Shown: positions 33,001 through 42,410, numbered from the stretch's first letter. The stretch is DNA of 64,000 nt from Cohnella rhizosphaerae (GCF_029525575.1 NZ_JAPDIA010000003.1:1976214-2040213); one strand, 5' to 3'. Program-made: numbers and translations. Notes: generated by a model from the sequence alone, not told the origin.

Positions 33001-35267
33001 ACTATGCGGCGGAGCAGTTGACAGAGCTGGCGCCGAACGCGGCCTACACGGTCAACGGAACGCCGGTGACGGCGGACGGCGGCGGCAAGGTGGCGATCGA
33101 CCCTAGCTGGCTGGGTTCGACCGTGAACGTGGTGAAGAAGGGCGACGGCACGACGACGACCGACAGCGCGGCGCAGACGTTGAGTCTGCCTGCGCGACCG
33201 GCAGCTCCGGTCGATATATCGGTGACGGACGTCACCTATAACGGAGCGAATAACGGTTCGATTCTCCAATTAAATATCGGGATGGAGTTCAAGGGAGGAA
33301 ATGCCGAAACATGGACAAAAGTGACCGGGACGTCGGTAATCGGTCTGGCGCCGGGCAGCTACGATGTACGGGTGGCTGCGACGGAGTCGGACTTCGCTTC
33401 CATCCCCGCTCAAGTAACCATCCATGATTCGGATGCGATCCTGCCGGCGGCTCCTGAAGTGAGCGCCGACGATGTTAAAAACACGATTGTCGGCTTGGAT
33501 ACGACAATGGAGTTCTCGGTCGACGGGGACGCTTACGTTCGCTACGACGGTACCAATATGCCGCTGCTGAGCGGCGAGCACACGGTTCAGGTGAGGGTAG
33601 CGGCCAGCGGTTCCGTGCCGGCGGGACCGTCGACGACATTGATCTTTACGACGAACGTTTCCGTTCCGGCCGGCGGTTTGACGGTGACCGTCACGGACCC
33701 AAGCGGCGCGGACCATGACGGCAAAACCTTGATAACGGTAACGCCGGCCGTCAACGACGAGCATCGGCTGGTGTACTTCAATTTCGGCAACGGCAATGTC
33801 ATCGTACCGCATGTCGGCGACACGCTTAGCGGCTACGCGAACGTCCCGAACGATCGGATCATCCCGGCAGCGAACGGCGACAAGATCGGCGTAGCAGAGG
33901 TGGATGGGCATGGCCAAGTCGTGAAGTTTGGCCAAGCGGCAGCGATCGTCATCGCGGAGCCTCCGGCTCCTCAGCCTTCGAACGAGGGATCGACGGGAGT
34001 TGGCGGTCCGAAGGAAGAATCGGTCGACGTGCTGGTTAACGGCAAGGTTGAAAATGCGGGCAAAGCGACGACGACCGAATCGGGCGGCGTCAAGACGACG
34101 ACGGTCGCCGTCGATCCGGCCAAGCTGCAGGCGAAGCTGGAAGCGGAGGGCGCGAACGCAGTCGTCACCATTCCGGTCAAGTCGGCGTCGAACGTGGTTG
34201 TCGGCGAGTTGAACGGCCGGATGATTAAAAACATGGAGAGCCTCTCGGCGACGCTCGTTCTGCAGACGGACAAAGGAACGTACACGCTGCCTGCGAAGGA
34301 GATCGACATCGACGCATTGGCCGGCAAGCTCGGCAGCGGCGTGAAGCTGGAGGATATTCAGTTTAAAGTCACGATTGCCCAGACGCCGGACACGATGGCC
34401 AAGGTCGTCGAAAACGCGGCTGCGAAGGGCGAGTTCTCCGTTGTCGTGCCTGCGGTTGATTACACGGTGTCGGGCACTTACGGCGGGAAAACGGTCGAAG
34501 TCAAGCTTTTTAACGTCTACGTCGAGCGCATGGCGGCTTTGCCGGACGGTATCGACCCGGATCGCATCACGACGGGCGTCGTCGTTGACGCAGACGGAAC
34601 CGCTCGGCACGTGCCAACCAAGATCGTGCTTGTCGATGGCAAGTATTATGCGAAAATCAACAGCTTAACCAACAGCACGTACGCGGTCGTTTGGCATCCG
34701 CTCGAATTTTCCGATGTCGCGAATCACTGGGCGAAAGCCGCCGTTAACGACATGGGATCGCGGATGGTCATCGACGGTACGGGAGGCGGGCGGTTCAGTC
34801 CCGATCGCGCGATCACCCGAGCCGAGTTTGCGGCCATTGTTGTACGCGGATTGGGTCTGAAGCTGGAAAACGGAACGGCGGCATTCTCCGACGTGAAGGC
34901 ATCGGATTGGTTCGGCGGCGCGATCGACGCGGCATCCGCATATGAACTGATTCGCGGTTACGAGGACGGCACCTTCCGGCCGAACGACGAGATTACGCGG
35001 GAAGAGGCCATGGCGATTGTGTCCAGGGCGATGGCGATCACCGGACTGAGGGCGAAGCTGCCTGCGCAATCGGACGATGCCATGCTTCGGTCGTATAAGG
35101 ATGCGTCAGACGTGTCCGGCTGGGCGCGAAGCGGCGTTCAAGACAACGTGCAGGCCGGCCTTGTGTCCGGACGTGGTACCGCCTTGCTTGCGCCGAAGGC
35201 ATCTATTACAAGGGCCGAGGTTGCAACCGTGATTCAAAGACTTCTGCAAGCTTCCGGGTTGATTTAA
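30042..35267 (+). CDS. SLH-anchored protein with 14 YCF48/BNR-like repeats
   Basis: 1741 residues, unbroken. ATG 30042 is preferred over GTG 30030, since GAAGGCGAG (30022-30030) overlaps that GTG. After a signal peptide (MIRRWISIATVIFLIM ... YAFA) come 14 repeats of about 41 residues with the core GNGxYVAVGxxGTIxTSxDGxxWTxRTSG, matching two seven-bladed propellers. Next are a bacterial Ig-like domain (VGITPDHASVSQGG), three nearly identical 155-residue repeats (32061 onward), further Ig-like modules, a roughly 200-residue conserved pre-SLH module (from about 34020), and three SLH domains (from about 34710). A surface-displayed binding protein; partner unknown. The next SLH gene follows after 34 bp in the same operon. 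Confidence 0.88.
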   Translation: MIRRWISIATVIFLIMTQIPQYAFAGSIDTWTLRSPLPTGNILTSVTFGNGTFVAVGNKGTILTSSDGASWSSQASGTANILNKVIWGSNLFVAVGAGGTILTSADGMSWTSRASGLTTNIAGITYGNGLYVAVGNSGKIVTSTNGVNWTSRTSGVSTSYILYDVAYGNGMYAVAGSSGLIITSSDNGVTWQQKTSGYTSSLTDIAFGDGRFVALGDQGRTLFSNDGVLWSKSGTNSLSAAGISFDNGNFAAVGHNGAILTSANGVSWTTRSSGTTITLTGVTYGNGTYVVVGETAILTSPDGASWTDRMIGTLNSLLGLAYINDTYVGVGAGGTIITSGDGANWTAQASGTPNHLYGVVYANDSYVAVGLNGTIITSNDSVNWTKRTSGTSSQLTGIAYGNGIFVAAGAGGTIVTSVDGVNWTGRTSGTANNLTGVTFGNGLYIAVGNNGTIVTSSNGISWMSRTSGTANPLNGVVYGNDLYAAVGKNGTIVTSVDGVSWTNRTSNTANQLSGIVYGNGLYVAAGAGGTILTSGNGATWTSRTSGITNNLTAVAYGDGTYVAGGENGTIVQSDPVPPAITGVGITPDHASVSQGGSKQLAAVVDALDGVMTTVKWTSSDAGGKVTVDGAGKVAAAADAAPGDYTITATSTVDGSKKGTATITVIAMPLEPTPEAEIDYAAEQLTGLAPNAAYTVNGTPVTADGGGKAAIDASWLGSTVNVVKKGDGTTTTDSAAQTLSLPARPATPTAGKTDESVIGGSNGTLTNVTSQMEYKKASAGSWTSVAGTSVTGLAPDTYVVRVKATSSSFASAAQTVTIAAFNATPETKPEAEVDYAAEQLTGLAPNAAYTVNGTPVTADGGKVAIDAIWLGSTVNVVKKGDGTTTTDSAAQTLSLPARPATPTAGKTDESVIGGSNGTLTNVTSQMEYKKASAGSWTSVAGTSVTGLAPDTYVVRVKATSSSFASAAQTVTIAAFNATPETKPETEVDYAAEQLTELAPNAAYTVNGTPVTADGGGKVAIDPSWLGSTVNVVKKGDGTTTTDSAAQTLSLPARPAAPVDISVTDVTYNGANNGSILQLNIGMEFKGGNAETWTKVTGTSVIGLAPGSYDVRVAATESDFASIPAQVTIHDSDAILPAAPEVSADDVKNTIVGLDTTMEFSVDGDAYVRYDGTNMPLLSGEHTVQVRVAASGSVPAGPSTTLIFTTNVSVPAGGLTVTVTDPSGADHDGKTLITVTPAVNDEHRLVYFNFGNGNVIVPHVGDTLSGYANVPNDRIIPAANGDKIGVAEVDGHGQVVKFGQAAAIVIAEPPAPQPSNEGSTGVGGPKEESVDVLVNGKVENAGKATTTESGGVKTTTVAVDPAKLQAKLEAEGANAVVTIPVKSASNVVVGELNGRMIKNMESLSATLVLQTDKGTYTLPAKEIDIDALAGKLGSGVKLEDIQFKVTIAQTPDTMAKVVENAAAKGEFSVVVPAVDYTVSGTYGGKTVEVKLFNVYVERMAALPDGIDPDRITTGVVVDADGTARHVPTKIVLVDGKYYAKINSLTNSTYAVVWHPLEFSDVANHWAKAAVNDMGSRMVIDGTGGGRFSPDRAITRAEFAAIVVRGLGLKLENGTAAFSDVKASDWFGGAIDAASAYELIRGYEDGTFRPNDEITREEAMAIVSRAMAITGLRAKLPAQSDDAMLRSYKDASDVSGWARSGVQDNVQAGLVSGRGTALLAPKASITRAEVATVIQRLLQASGLI
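32061..33195 (+). repeat. Near-identical tandem repeats of 465, 462 and about 210 bp
   Basis: Units begin at 32061, 32526 and 32988 (third truncated). They are almost identical in DNA, differing by a handful of substitutions and one GGC codon. They encode an EVDYAAEQLTGLAPNAAYTV domain followed by a second beta-sandwich half. Copy number is likely unstable, and assembly collapse or expansion is possible here. Confidence 0.92.
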
Positions 35268-35301
35268 GGAAGGATATCGCTCAATAAAAAAGGAGACAAC
35301 G

Positions 35302-38300
35302 ATGAAATCTATGACGAACCAATCGAAAAAATGGGGAATTCTTTCAAGCTTGCTGGCCGTCACGCTGCTGATGCCGTCCGGATGGGGAGGCGGCAAAGCG
35401 TATGCCAGACCGACGCCGCAGGCTCCGGCTTACACCGGTTCTCTCACGTGGGTGAATTATACGGATCCCGCGTATCAATTGTATCCGCCTCAGCTTCCTA
35501 CGAATCCAGGGGATATCTACATTCCGTTGTTTATGGACATCGACAATGCCGATCATTTTTATATCTCCAAAGTACGGTCTCCGTTATCCCTCGGCAGCGG
35601 CAGCTCTCTTCATTCCGGAAAAATCGAGAAGCTGTCGGATAACGGCCAAACGTCAAGCGATATTACGTACGATTCCGGCGTGACGACGCCGATCGGCATC
35701 GCGGTGAATGACGCCGGGGATGTATACGTTGCCGACAATACTTGGTCGATGGGTACTTCTAATAACACGACCCCCAATACAGCCAGACTGTTGAAGTTGA
35801 CTCACGATACCACCGCTTGGCAGTCGATCACGCCGCCGGGATTGAAGTATGCCATGGGCGTCGACGTAGACAAGCAAGGCAACGTATATGTGATCGACGG
35901 CAAATCCGACACCCAATCGACCGTTACGCCGCGCATTTGGAAATGGAGTCAAGCCCAATCGACGTGGACGGATATCGCGACGAGCGCTGTCACATATCCG
36001 ATCGATATCGCAGTCGACAGCGCGGGAGACGTCTTTATCACCAATATGAAAATGAACCAGAGCAGCGGCACGACGAGTCCGTATCAGGTTCTCAAGCTGG
36101 CAGCGGGCGATACGAATTGGACGGATATTACGCCTGCGTCTTCGTCTTCCCCGAGCGCTGCGATTCCGTTTATGGCTTACGGAATCGGTATCGATAGGTA
36201 CGATAACGTATGGGCAGCGAATATGGCAGGGCTCCAGGGCGTATCCAAAGTCATGAAGCTCGAAAGCGGCGGCGGCTCCGGGGGATTGGACGGAGATCGG
36301 CATCCTTTCGAATGCATCTAACCTCTATCAAATTTTTGACGTCGCGGGCGACAGCGCCGGCTATGTTTACGGAACCAACTATTTAGCGGGCAATATCTCT
36401 ACGCTGAGGGCGGCTCTCGTCTATGACGGCAACGGCGGCACAGGCATGTCCCTGGCGGCGACGCCCGAAGGTTACCTGCCGAACGAAACCGCGATCGTGG
36501 CCGATCAAGGCGACCTGGCCAAACCGGGATATGTGTTCAAAGGCTGGAGCTCGCAGGGCGGTACCACTGTCGAATATGCGCCCGGCGATACGATCGTGAT
36601 GACCGAAACCAAAAGGCTTAGCGCGGTATGGGGGCTTCCTGCCGCCATAACGGGCATTCAACTGGATAGCGCCGCCTACTCGCTAAGTATCGGCGGAACG
36701 CACCAATCGGCAGCGACTGCGCTCTATGACGATAACAGCACGAAGGCGCTGAGCTCCGGCGTGACCTACAGCTCCAGCAACTCGGAAGTCGCCACGGTTG
36801 ACGCTTCGGGCCTGGTGACGGCGGTGGCAGCCGGCGAAGCGACGATCACCGCCCAATACGGCAATTATCAGGCTCAAGCGACCGTGACGGTCAGCGATAC
36901 GCCGCTCCCTCCTGCCATAACGGGCATTACGCTTGATAGCTCCGATTATTCGCTGGATGTCGGAAGCACGCACCAATCGGTAGCGACCGCGGTCTATGCC
37001 GATGACAGCACGTTCGTGCTGAGCGCCGGCGTTGCCTACAGCTCCAGCCATACGGAAGTCGCTACGGTTGACGCTGCGGGAATGGTGACGGCGGTCGCTG
37101 CCGGTCAGACGGTCATTACCGCCGTTTACGGCGATTACCGGGCCGAAGCGAACGTAACGGTCAACAATGCGCCGACGCCGCTGCCCTCTCCGTCGACGAC
37201 ACCGGCGAACCCGGATGTCGAAATCTGGGTAGACGGCGTGAAGCAGGATCAGCTGGCGACTTCTCAGCAGCAGACGATAGGCGGCCGTACCGTCACGACG
37301 GTTAAGCTGGACAACCAGAAGGTGCTGGACAAGCTGTCGCGGGAAAACAACAAGCTGTTGACCATTCCGGTCGGCGGTAGCAGCGACGACGTCATCGGCG
37401 AGCTGAACGGAAGCGTGGTCAAAGCGCTGGAGGCCAACGCTGCGCAGCTTCAAATTCAAACCGGCAAAGGCACGTATACGATCCCGGCATCCCTGATCGA
37501 TATCGGCGGCCTGTCCGCGCAGCTTGGTGCAGGCACGAACCTTCAGGATATCGCGATCCGCATTCAAATTTCCGCATCGTCCGCCGATAAGACGGCTCAA
37601 GTGCGGGAGGCTGCGAAGACCGGGCAACTTCAAACGATCGGAAATCCGGTAGACTTCGAGATTGCCGCTGTCTACGGTCCGCAGACCGTTCCCGTGAACA
37701 AGTTTAACGGATACGTCGAACGAAAAATCGCGATTCCGGACGATGTATCGCCAAGCGGCATCACGACGGGCGTCGTGCTGACGGACGACGGAGCGCTGCA
37801 TCACGAGCCGACGGTCGTCGTACAAGAGAACGGCAAATATTACGCGAAAATCAGCAGCTTGACCAACAGCACTTATTCCGTCATCTACAATCCTCGCGTA
37901 ATGACAGACGTGAGCGCGCATTGGGCGAGCGCCGAAGTGAACGACATGACTTCCCGTCTCATCGTCGAAGGCGTAAGCGACAAGGAATTTATGCCTAACG
38001 CGGCGATTACGAGAGCGGAGTTTGCGGCGATCGTGACGCGGGGGCTTGGGATTCAACCGAAGGACTATACTGGCGGTTTTTCGGATGTTGCTTCAAGCAA
38101 CTGGTACGCGGGAGCCGTTCAAGCGGCGGCCGATTATAACCTGATCGACGGTTACGCAGACGGGTCGTACCGTCCGAACCGGAACATTACGCGGCAAGAG
38201 GCGGTGGCCGTGCTGATTCGCGCCGGCGCGATCGCCAAGCTGAGCGCCGATCTGACCGAGGATGAAGCGAATCGCTCGCTGCTTGCCTTCGCGGATGGCG

Positions 38301-38461
38301 GCGACGTGCCAAGCTGGGCCCGTACCTCCTTCGCTAGCGCCGTGCAGCTGAACCTCTTGAAGGGCAGGAACGGCGAGCTTGATCCGGAAGCCAATCTGAC
38401 GCGCGCGGAAGCCGCCGTAGTCGTACGCCGACTACTCCAAGCCGCCGGACTGATCGATTAA
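35302..38461 (+). CDS. SLH-anchored NHL-like repeat protein with Big_2 domains (one frame break)
   Basis: 1052 residues after removing one G from G5 36280-36284. AAGGAGACAACG precedes the ATG. Order: signal peptide (WGILSSLLAVTLLMPSG), NHL/streptogramin-lyase-like repeats (PIGIAVNDAGDVYVAD, GVDVDKQGNVYVID, DIAVDSAGDVFITN, GIGIDRYDNVWAAN), a Listeria-Bacteroides (InlB B-type) repeat (LVYDGNGG ... GYVFKGWSS), two Big_2 domains (ITGIQLDS, ITGITLDS), the pre-SLH module shared with the upstream protein, and three SLH domains (from about 37900). Probably a propeller-type surface binding protein co-transcribed with the 14-repeat protein. Confidence 0.85.
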
Positions 38462-38487
38462 TCGCAAAAGCAAGCCTTCCCGACTTC

Positions 38488-38521
38488 AAAGGACAGATGC
38501 TCGAATAGGCATCTGTCCTTT
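38488..38521 (+). terminator. Hairpin terminator with short T run
   Basis: A perfect 13-bp stem AAAGGACAGATGC with GCATCTGTCCTTT and an 8-nt loop. Only the T residues of the stem follow, so it may need no long U tract or may act in both directions. Confidence 0.65.
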
Positions 38522-38572
38522 GCCGTTCAGGCGGTCCCGCAGAATTGCCTGGCGCACCTGGCAATATCCGTC

Positions 38573-38597
38573 TATAATATTGATAACGATTCTCAAT
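38573..38597 (+). promoter_or_regulatory. TATAAT with overlapping Fur-like box
   Basis: TATAAT at 38573-38578 is followed directly by the 19-bp dyad ATTGATAAC-G-ATTCTCAAT (38579-38597), close to the Fur consensus GATAATGAT-A-ATCATTATC. Predicts iron-repressed expression of the AraC gene. Confidence 0.65.
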
Positions 38598-39583
38598 GGA
38601 TGTGCATACGATGACAACAAAGTTCCGCCTGCAGGAGCAGCTTCTCCTCTGGGATGCGGCAGTGATTCGCGTGATCGACGTCAGACATCGCGTGATGGCG
38701 AGTGGCGAGAGGCTTCGGGATTATCGGCTGCCCGCGAGCGCTTTTATGTATGCCGTGCGGGGCGGCGCACGAATGAAGCTGGACGGTGTCGAGCATGAGG
38801 CGCGGCGTTTTTATGTGATGCACGGCGGCAAGGGCGCATGCATGGATATCGAGCTGACGGGCGATAGCTTGGAATTTTATTTTATTTTTTATAAAGGGAC
38901 GATGCCGGAGACGGCGCGGCGCGAACTGCTGCGTTTGTTTGAGCGGCATGATCCCTTCAGGCTGAACTACGGTTTTGCGCCGTCGCATCCCGCTCTTTTG
39001 CTGAATCGGGCCGAGTCTATGCTGGAAGCGGTAAGAGGCAGGGGGGACGCTCGATCGGCTTCATGTAAAATCGATGTTCTATCAATTCGTGAACGAACTG
39101 CTGCGTCAGATGGAAGAAGATCGGATCGAAGCGATCCGTCCGAAGCTGGCCGAGCAGGTCGCCCGCTATATCGAGGCGCATTATGCCGAGACCATTACGC
39201 GCGAATCGTTGGCGAACCTGTTCCACTATAGCGTCCCTTATATGTCCAAGCAGTTCCGGCGGGAAACGGGCGAAAGCGTCATCGATTACTTGATTCAGGC
39301 GAGGGTACGCAAAGCGGGCGAGTTGCTGGCCAACACCGAGCTGTCGATTCAGGAGATCGCGGCAAGCGTGGGCTACAGCGACGTTTCCTACTTCAACCGG
39401 ATATTCAAGAAGACGACAGGGATGACCCCGAATCAATGCCGCAGCGGTTCGCATGGTGCGCCGGCAGGCTCCGATCGTCCTGTCGCGAAGCGCGGATCGT
39501 CCATTGCTGCTTCCGGCCTTCGCTTTTATACTTGTTATGAGAATGAAAATCATAATCAGCTTAGCAGAAGGAGAAGTGTTTCG
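38596..39583 (+). CDS. AraC-family regulator, probably siderophore-responsive (one frame break, no stop of its own)
   Basis: A cupin-like N-terminus (SAFMYAVRGGARMKLDGVEH) and a C-terminal pair of AraC helix-turn-helix motifs (ITRESLANLFHYSVPYMSKQ; SIQEIAASVGYSDVSYFNRI followed by FKKTTGMTPNQ). One G must be removed from G6 39041-39046. After the usual AraC ending at about 39450 the frame stays open and runs into the lipoprotein gene. I end the feature before that gene's GTG because a promoter, Fur box and ribosome site lie between them. The start is uncertain: 38596 overlaps the Fur box, and ATG 38611 is an alternative. By neighbourhood it probably activates siderophore uptake, as B. subtilis Btr does. 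Confidence 0.7.
39504..39557 (+). promoter_or_regulatory. Promoter and Fur-like box of the siderophore-binding lipoprotein gene
   Basis: TTGCTG at 39504-39509, a 17-bp spacer, TATACT at 39527-39532, then a 19-bp Fur-like element GAGAATGAAAATCATAATC at 39539-39557 (15 of 19 match the consensus). It lies within the open frame of the AraC gene. Confidence 0.72.
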
Positions 39584-40610
39584 GTGGTTCGTAATCGATC
39601 GGCCAGAGGCGTGTCCGTACTGCTCTGCCTCATCATGCTGTTAGCGGCTTGTTCGAATGCGTCCCCAGGGGGAGCGGGCGGAAGCGGCAGTCAGGCGAGC
39701 GGCACGGCAAGCAGTAATGTCACCGCGCAAGGAAGCGCGGCAGCGACGTCAAGTCAGCAAGCAGAAGCGCCCGCGAGCGCATCGTCGGAAACGATCGCGT
39801 ATCACGCCATTAACGGCGATGTGCAAATTCCGAAAAATCCGAAGCGGATCGTCGTCGTGGCCGGTGCCTATGTCGGATACTTGTTGACGCTCGGTATCAA
39901 GCCGATCGCGGTCGGGGAAGAGGCGTTCCATAATTACAATGAGGGCAAGCTGGACGGCGTAGAAAATCTCGGCAGCGACGTTCCGTATGAGAAAATCGTG
40001 GAGCTGCAGCCGGATTTGATCCTGATCTGGAATACGGCCGATGTGGTAGAGCGGCTGTCGCAAATTGCGCCGACGGTCGCCCTGGAGTACGGCGTGCCGG
40101 TGCGGGAGCAACTGCGTGAATTCGGCAAAATGACCGGCCGCGAGGCGCAGGCGGAGGCGTGGATCGATTCGTGGGACAAGAAGATCGCTGCGTACAAGCC
40201 TGCTGTGGAAGCTGAGGTCGGCGATCAGACGGTTGCGATCTTCGACTCGAGCAGCGCCAAGGAATTCTACGCCTATGGCAGCTTCGGCAGAGGCGGGGAC
40301 ATCGTTTACGGGGGAATTCGGACTGAAGGCGCCGCCGATTATACAGAAGGAAGCGATCGACAGCGGCACGGGCTGGGCCAAGCTTACGCTGGAGCTGCTT
40401 CCCGAATACGCCGGCGACTATATCTTCATCAGCGGCTGGACGGGAAGCGAAGATCCGGAGCCCGTCTTCCAGGGCACGATCTGGGACAAACTGCCCGCCG
40501 TGAAAAACGGCCGCGTGTACCGCAACGACACCCGGGGCTTCATCTACAGCGATCCGGTCTCGCTCGAAGCGGAGCTTGAGTTTGTCGTCGACAGCTTGAC
40601 GAAGCGTTAA
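39584..40610 (+). CDS. Iron-siderophore ABC transporter substrate-binding lipoprotein (one frame break)
   Basis: 341 residues. GTG start with AGAAGGAG 8-10 bp upstream. Lipoprotein signal ending LLAACSN, a Ser/Ala/Gly linker, then a class III (FecB/FhuD-type) binding fold: IPKNPKRIVVVAGAYVGYLL, ENLGSDVPYEKIVELQPDLI, TVALEY, FISGWTGSEDPEP. The break at G5 40310-40314 is repaired by one deletion (VYGEFGLKAPP). No permease or ATPase gene is adjacent, so it must use a transporter encoded elsewhere. Paired with the AraC regulator upstream. The ligand is probably a catecholate or hydroxamate ferri-siderophore. Confidence 0.87.
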
Positions 40611-40622
40611 CAAAGAACAGAG

Positions 40623-40650
40623 GAGCGTCCTTGACGGGACGTTCTTTTTT
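40623..40650 (+). terminator. Rho-independent terminator
   Basis: GAGCGTCC with GGACGTTC (one G-T pair), a 6-nt loop and six T residues, shortly after the lipoprotein gene. Confidence 0.9.
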
Positions 40651-40652
40651 AT

Positions 40653-41627
40653 TTAATCCAATGAGAACCTCGGAAACGCAAAATCGCCGTACGTATCCTT
40701 CTCCAGCTGCCCGACGTCCATGCCAAGCGCCTCGAGTCCGAGCAGGATGCCGCCGATGACGGGATCGAACTTCGGCGGGATCAGGGCGATGTCCGGATAG
40801 CGCGCCTTCACGCGCCGGCCGAACGACCGGAAGAGCAGCGGACTGGATTTCCAGACCCCGCCCGACACCGTTAAAGGCAGAGCCTGCGCGTTCGTTTTAT
40901 CGATCAAGTGCACCATCTGATCGGCCAGCTGTCCGGCCGCGTCTTCCAGGATCCGGGCGGCGACCTCGTCGCCCGATGCGGCGCACTGGCCGACGAGCGG
41001 ACAGAGCGCCGCGACGAGCTTGCGCTGCGCGTTCAGCTTCGTCGCATAGAGCATGATCATGGCGTCCAGCAGGCGGGGAACGTTCCATAGACGCAAGATT
41101 TGCTCCAAGAGCATCGTGGACGGTCCGCGTCCGTCCGCCATGAGCGAGCAAGCCGCCAGCGCCTGCTGGCCGATGTACGTCCCAGAGCCTTCGTCGCCGA
41201 TCATGGCGCCCCAACCGCCGACGGCCGAAAAGCCTTCTTGATTGCGCACGCCGGCAAACGACCCGGTGCCCGCCAGCGCGAGACTCCCGTACCTCTCCTG
41301 GATGGCGCCGAACAGGGAGAGCGTAAATTCGTCCAAGATATGGACGGCCGTATTCCCGCCGACGATCGTGTCCAGCGCTCCTTCGACGATCTCGACCTGG
41401 AGGACGGGCATCGCGGTATAGATCGCCGAGAGGTCCGAGGCCGCGATGCCCGCTGAATCCAGCGCTTCAGCAACCCCCGAGCGGATGGCAGACCGGATCT
41501 CAAAGACGGTATCGAACTGGGAGTTGGTCGAGCCCGCGATCGCCCGGCCTACGAGCCTTCCCCGTTCATCGGCGATCAGGCAGCATAGTTTGGTGCCGCC
41601 CCCGTCCAGCGATGCGATGTATCTCAT
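40653..41627 (-). CDS. N-acetylglucosamine kinase-like ATPase (BadF/BadG/BcrA/BcrD family)
   Basis: 324 residues, unbroken. ASKHA-fold motifs: phosphate-1 SLDGGGTKL, phosphate-2/adenosine region LALAGTGSFAGV, GGWGAMIGDEGSGTYIG and VSGGVWKSS. Members phosphorylate GlcNAc or related amino sugars. It lies 18 bp downstream of the DeoR gene on the same strand, GGAGG before its ATG. The divergent operon carries two SIS proteins, so the group probably phosphorylates and isomerises an amino sugar. Confidence 0.85.
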   Translation of the reverse strand: MRYIASLDGGGTKLCCLIADERGRLVGRAIAGSTNSQFDTVFEIRSAIRSGVAEALDSAGIAASDLSAIYTAMPVLQVEIVEGALDTIVGGNTAVHILDEFTLSLFGAIQERYGSLALAGTGSFAGVRNQEGFSAVGGWGAMIGDEGSGTYIGQQALAACSLMADGRGPSTMLLEQILRLWNVPRLLDAMIMLYATKLNAQRKLVAALCPLVGQCAASGDEVAARILEDAAGQLADQMVHLIDKTNAQALPLTVSGGVWKSSPLLFRSFGRRVKARYPDIALIPPKFDPVIGGILLGLEALGMDVGQLEKDTYGDFAFPRFSLD

Positions 41628-41645
41628 CGGCCATCCATCCTCCGC

Positions 41646-42410
41646 CTAAGTCAGGTTAGCGACCCGAATCTCGATGCCTTTCTGCTGAAGAACGCTGTCG
41701 AACGGCGCTTTGGGCGCTTGATCCGTGACGACGTGCCGAACCTTATCGAAGCCGCAGATGCTGAAGACGACGTTCTCATTGTTGAATTTGCTATGGTCAG
41801 CGAGGACGATGACTTTGTCGGCGGACGCCATCATTTTGCTGCGGATGGCCGCTTCCTGCACGCTCGTATCCCGCAGCCCTTCCGGCAACAGACCCTTCGG
41901 CGCGATAAAGGCTTTGCTCACCCGCAGCTTGGCGATCATCTCTTCGGCGAAGGGGCCGACGAAAGACTGCGTGTACGGACTCAGGGTACCGGCGATGCCG
42001 ATCATCGTACCGCTGCGGTACTCCTTCAGCTTGTCGAAGATCGGGATTGAATTGGTAATAACCGTCACGTCGCTCATCCCGACGATCGCGTCGGCCAGCA
42101 GAATGGTCGTCGAACTGGAATCCAGGAAGACGCTGTCGCCTTCTTCGATCAAAGCGGCCGCCTCGCGCGCGATCGCCGCTTTAATACCGCTGAGCAATTG
42201 AGAGGTTGTGGAAAGCGGCTGCACGTCTTCGCTGATAATGGACGCGCCTCCGTAATTTTTCGTAATCTTGCCCTGCTGCTCCAGCAGCTTGAGGTCGGAC
42301 CGGATGGTGACGTCGGACACCTGGAAAATCCCGCTTAGCTCGGCGACCGAGATGAATTGGCGATCCCGGGCCAGCTTGTAGATCTCTTCACGTCGTTGCG
42401 AAGCGAACAT
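41646..42410 (-). CDS. DeoR-family sugar-phosphate-responsive repressor
   Basis: 254 residues, unbroken. The N-terminal winged helix (RREEIYKLARDRQFISVAEL ... DVTIRSDLKLLEQQGKI) is followed by a sugar-phosphate-binding DeoRC domain (AIAREAAALIEEGDSVFLDS, SSTTILLADAI, ADHSKFNNENV). GGAGAG precedes the ATG. It probably represses both its own operon and the divergent SIS operon. Confidence 0.92.
   Translation of the reverse strand: MFASQRREEIYKLARDRQFISVAELSGIFQVSDVTIRSDLKLLEQQGKITKNYGGASIISEDVQPLSTTSQLLSGIKAAIAREAAALIEEGDSVFLDSSSTTILLADAIVGMSDVTVITNSIPIFDKLKEYRSGTMIGIAGTLSPYTQSFVGPFAEEMIAKLRVSKAFIAPKGLLPEGLRDTSVQEAAIRSKMMASADKVIVLADHSKFNNENVVFSICGFDKVRHVVTDQAPKAPFDSVLQQKGIEIRVANLT

Noticed and set aside
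31989..33269. 426-codon minus-strand ORF with internal repeats
   Set aside because: Mirrors the 465-bp repeats of the plus-strand SLH gene; Arg-rich and without motifs.
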